Origin: Schoenoplectus triqueter
Lineage: Eukaryota; Streptophyta; Magnoliopsida; Poales; Cyperaceae
DNA: 31,443 nt
Assembly: GCA_964058805.1 (NCBI GenBank)
Contig: CAXKVV010001606.1
Coordinates: 1-31,443, forward strand
Direction: 5' to 3'
A program made the position numbers and the translations under genes. A model generated the notes under the pieces. It had not been told where the DNA came from, did no database searches, and saw only the letters and a list, made by a program, of their open reading frames with translations. Shown piece by piece: positions 28,575-31,443 of the stretch. Numbering within the stretch: the stretch's first letter is position 1; each line of letters starts with the position of its first letter.

Positions 28575-30428
28575 TTATCTCTGTTCGAGCGCTCCGAAAA
28601 AGTTCTCTAAGCTGGTAGAGCTATACACATTTGTAGCCATTCTGTCCACCCTTTGCAATGATATGTGCAATTCATACTTTATAAACCTCTAAAATAGAAA
28701 GAGAAGGAAAGTAAACATAAATAATACTAATAACCAGATACTCATTTCCTGATTTGAATACTTAAGCAAAATATGTCTTACAGCTAGTTGCTGTACGATT
28801 TCAGGATTTGAATCAATATGCCAATCTGGTTCAAGCTGTCTAACAAAAGAGATTCGCCCGTTCTCTGTACTACAGAAAAGAACCTAGAATAACCATAACA
28901 AAAGGAAATAATTATGAAGTATAAGAAACTTTCCTTTGCTGGGTTTAAACAACAACAACAACAAAGCCTTTAATCCCAAATAAATTGGGGTAGGCTAGAA
29001 TGTACCTTATCTTTCATCAAGCCACCAGAAGTGAAAATACCAGCATCACTCAATGCAGAAAGAACCTTTTCCTAGAATTTAACATAGTAGTAGGATACAT
29101 AAGGCTCCAAAGGCTCCAATAAAATAAAATAAAAAAATGGCAAGCTACATATTGGTAAACACATACCCCACTTTCATCGTCCAAAATACGCTCCATGAGA
29201 TATACATCACAAAACTTTGCAATTTCATGTAGCACCTCTAGCACAGATGGCCTTACTGTCACTTTATCCTGCTAATTGGTACAACAATGAAAGCATGATA
29301 TCATTATATTAAACTAGAGCAAAAAAACAAATTATTTCAGAAGATCCATTTTCCATTACCTGGAGTTCCTCTGGGGTGGATTCCTCAAGAATAACGCCAA
29401 GCAACCTACAAGTTACCTGTAGCCGCCAAATGTGGATAAAATTAATTGTAAATTATTCATAAATGCACTAAAGTAACTGAAATGGACAATATTTTAAAAT
29501 AATAGAAGAAAATTAAATTTAATGTTACCTTTCGTCCTTCATTCAACTTATGTCTTACAATTTGCTCGAGCGTCAACTGCATATTTCCCCAAGAAAAAAA
29601 AATTAACGGCCCTTACTACTCAAGCAATAAAGAAAAACTTCATAAAGAATAATCAAATCATACATTAACTGGCTGGAAAAAATGATTAATAGCATCCTGT
29701 GCTCTTGAATCATCCGATGAAGAACATATATTGGGAGAGGGATTAGCACTTGCACTACTTCTACCTGTACCACTAGAAGAAGGTGCAGCATGTCTACGTT
29801 GCCGCTGCTGTGGCTCCTGTGGGGGAGACCTCAGTAATTTCCATGCTAATATAATTGTCATTGCAAGTGCGGCTAGGGTTGTGTAGGATCGAAGCTTCTG
29901 AAATAGTAACCACCGAATTCTTTTAACATATTTCTTCTAAAGGGTTTTCAAAGGAATTTGTTGAAAAAAGATAACATGGATAATGAATTATAATAAAACA
30001 TAAAATAGGGGGGTTTGTTAGACCAGAAAGGTACACTACACTGCTGCCCATCTGACAACCTAAATTCTAAGAGTACCAGTTTGTCCGTATCTGTACTGTT
30101 GGTGTGGCACCAGCACATACATCTCATTTGAGTGTTTCTATACAGATCAGATTAATGGAAATTTGTTATAATAAACCCCCATCTTCACCCCCCCCATCCC
30201 CTTTTTTCATCTTCTTCTTCCAGCTACCACTAAAAACCAAAATAAGATCACCGGGAATCTGTAAAGAATTATGCACCTAATTCAAGAGGAGAATCAACAG
30301 ACCTGGCGGTCAACGGAGAAGGGTAGAAGATCCGAGTAATCAGCTAGCGAATTGATGAATCGATGGATCAGATCGGCCAAGTCATCGTCCTTTCCCTGGT
30401 TAGAAGAAGAAGAAGCGGATGAACCCAT
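28575..30428 (-). CDS. PEX22: Peroxisome biogenesis protein PEX22, eight exons
   Basis: Exons in transcript order are 30428-30303, 29897-29664, 29576-29529, 29416-29360, 29268-29167, 29071-29006, 28883-28782 and 28688-28575. All introns are GT-AG in phase 0. The product is 282 aa, near the 283 aa of Arabidopsis PEX22. It has an N-terminal acidic region, a membrane segment at about residues 46-62 (TTLAALAMTIILAW), then a Ser/Pro/Gln-rich linker, then the PEX4-binding domain: LGVILEESTPEELQ, TVRPSVLEVLHEI, YLMERILDDESGEKVL, FTSGGL, VLFCSTENGRISFVRQLEPD, WHIDSNPEIVQQLARFIKYE, and a C-terminal SLENFFGAL. PEX22 anchors the ubiquitin-conjugating enzyme PEX4 at the peroxisome membrane for recycling of the PEX5 import receptor. 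It looks fully intact. Confidence 0.95.
28951..28999 (-). repeat. RTE/SINE-type 3' tail inside a PEX22 intron
   Basis: AACAACAACAACAACAAAGC, then CTTTAATCCCAAATAAATTG, GGGTAGGCTA on the plus strand is the complement of the widespread plant retroelement 3' end with a (TTG)n tail. It is in the same sense as PEX22 and begins only a few bases after the splice donor of the sixth exon (29005). Only this end is recognised. Confidence 0.65.
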
Positions 30429-31443
30429 GGTTGCACCAGATCACTCTCTCAATCGCACCCCGAACAACCGTTTCTCTAGGATTATTTTATAAAGAAGAAG
30501 TTCTCAATCCCTAACCCTAGGGGTGAGAGAGAGGAAGAGAGGAAGATAGAGAGGGGGGAGATTAGAATCCCGACGTAAAGACGGGGTGTTAAACGGAAAA
30601 TTGTAGTATTTATTGTACAGAGATCTCCTTACCTGTTCTCGTCAAGAGGTGGAATTCAGCAGTGGGCCCGTGACAAGCTGAGCAAAAATTGTGTAATCAG
30701 TATAAAATCTGGAGTCAATGATACAATACGAAATATCGACGTCTAAAGACTAATTATAAAATATGAAAACTACAAATTATAGAAGGTCAAACTAATAGAC
30801 TTTTGTATATTATGTAGGGGGAATGTTTGCTTGATGATGGTTATTTTGAAGATCGTGATGATGGTTTTTATTTTGTATACCGATACGGTCATGATATCGA
30901 TTTTATTATGTATATTAAATGAGTTGTTATTTATATTATTTATTTATTATAAAGCTTATTTTGTATAATTCAACCCAATTTTGTTATTCAAAATTAGCAG
31001 TATTCAAGTCGAATTATACAAGTATTGTGTATAAATAACTTTTTAAAAAAAGGCTCCCAATAACTTTGGTATATATTATTTTCTTATTTTCTATCTCGTT
31101 CGGGATTTAAATTTGTGCCATTCCGACACTTCGTAAAGAGGTGGAATTCATTACCATATATGCTAGATGTGTTTTTTGTTTATAAAATAAATATATGATA
31201 AAGTCGTTAAAATAAATTTAATATAAACAACAAAATTGATTTTCATAAAAACTAATAATAAAATCGACATCGATATACAACGAGAAAATGAGATTGAAGA
31301 TTGTAGTATAACTGTTTCATGCTATTTTTCTGTTTTGCTGACCCTCAACGCAATTTAAGAAATGGTGTCGAGTACCAAGTGCTTTTTTTATTAATGGAAA
31401 AAGAAAAATGTTTTTCACGGATTATAAAAAGATTGTTGTTTCA
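30429..31443. other. PEX22 promoter side and intergenic end of the window
   Basis: A purine-rich stretch (30525-30562, CT-rich in the transcript sense) is the likely PEX22 leader. Beyond it the DNA is AT-rich without coding signal. A 15-mer, AAGAGGTGGAATTCA, occurs at about 30645 and 31137 in direct orientation. No element could be defined between these copies. Confidence 0.4.

Noticed and set aside
30645..31151. Possible element bounded by AAGAGGTGGAATTCA direct repeats
   Set aside because: The 15-bp match is real, but no inverted termini, coding content or further similarity was seen between the copies.

Overview
This is nuclear DNA of a flowering plant. The evidence is short exons split by AT-rich GT-AG introns, plant-type genes (a CXXS thioredoxin, a phytocyanin, an ATXR2-type SET protein and PEX22), and dense plant transposon debris including Copia, L1-type LINE, hAT, Helitron, Tourist-like and Mutator-type elements. 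The species cannot be named from the sequence.

Layout. 652-2267 (+) is an intact three-exon thioredoxin-like CXXS1 gene of 127 aa. 4601-5335 (+) is an intronless gene for a 244-aa membrane-anchored proline-rich protein. 5.3-9.2 kb is gene-poor and holds a diverged segmental duplication, a tRNA-derived SINE and a palindromic MITE. 9270-9617 and 13908-14036 (both -) are the two ends of one phytocyanin gene, now broken: a middle piece is missing, one exon carries a 7-bp tandem duplication, and the 4.3 kb between them holds a MITE, a 472-bp Helitron and a 40-bp repeat of alternating palindromes. 14.1-19.2 kb is repeat-rich intergenic DNA with a palindromic MITE and a LINE remnant that was itself hit by a hAT element and a Tourist-like element. 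19300-22006 (+) is a recognisable ATXR2 histone methyltransferase gene. Its early exons look sound, but the later ones have lost splice sites and reading frame, and the catalytic end of the SET domain is not found. 22940-27516 is a decayed Copia retrotransposon with both LTRs and a target duplication, sitting where the ATXR2 3' end would be. 28575-30428 (-) is an intact eight-exon PEX22 gene (282 aa).

The genes share no pathway. Intact housekeeping genes (CXXS1, PEX22) stand beside decaying ones (phytocyanin, ATXR2), and the intervening DNA is largely built from small non-autonomous transposons. I found no operon-like or new multi-gene system. The items most worth checking are the 168-bp near-perfect fold-back upstream of the proline-rich gene, the 40-bp alternating-palindrome repeat, the decay of ATXR2, and the unusual TA...TA ends of the Copia LTRs.
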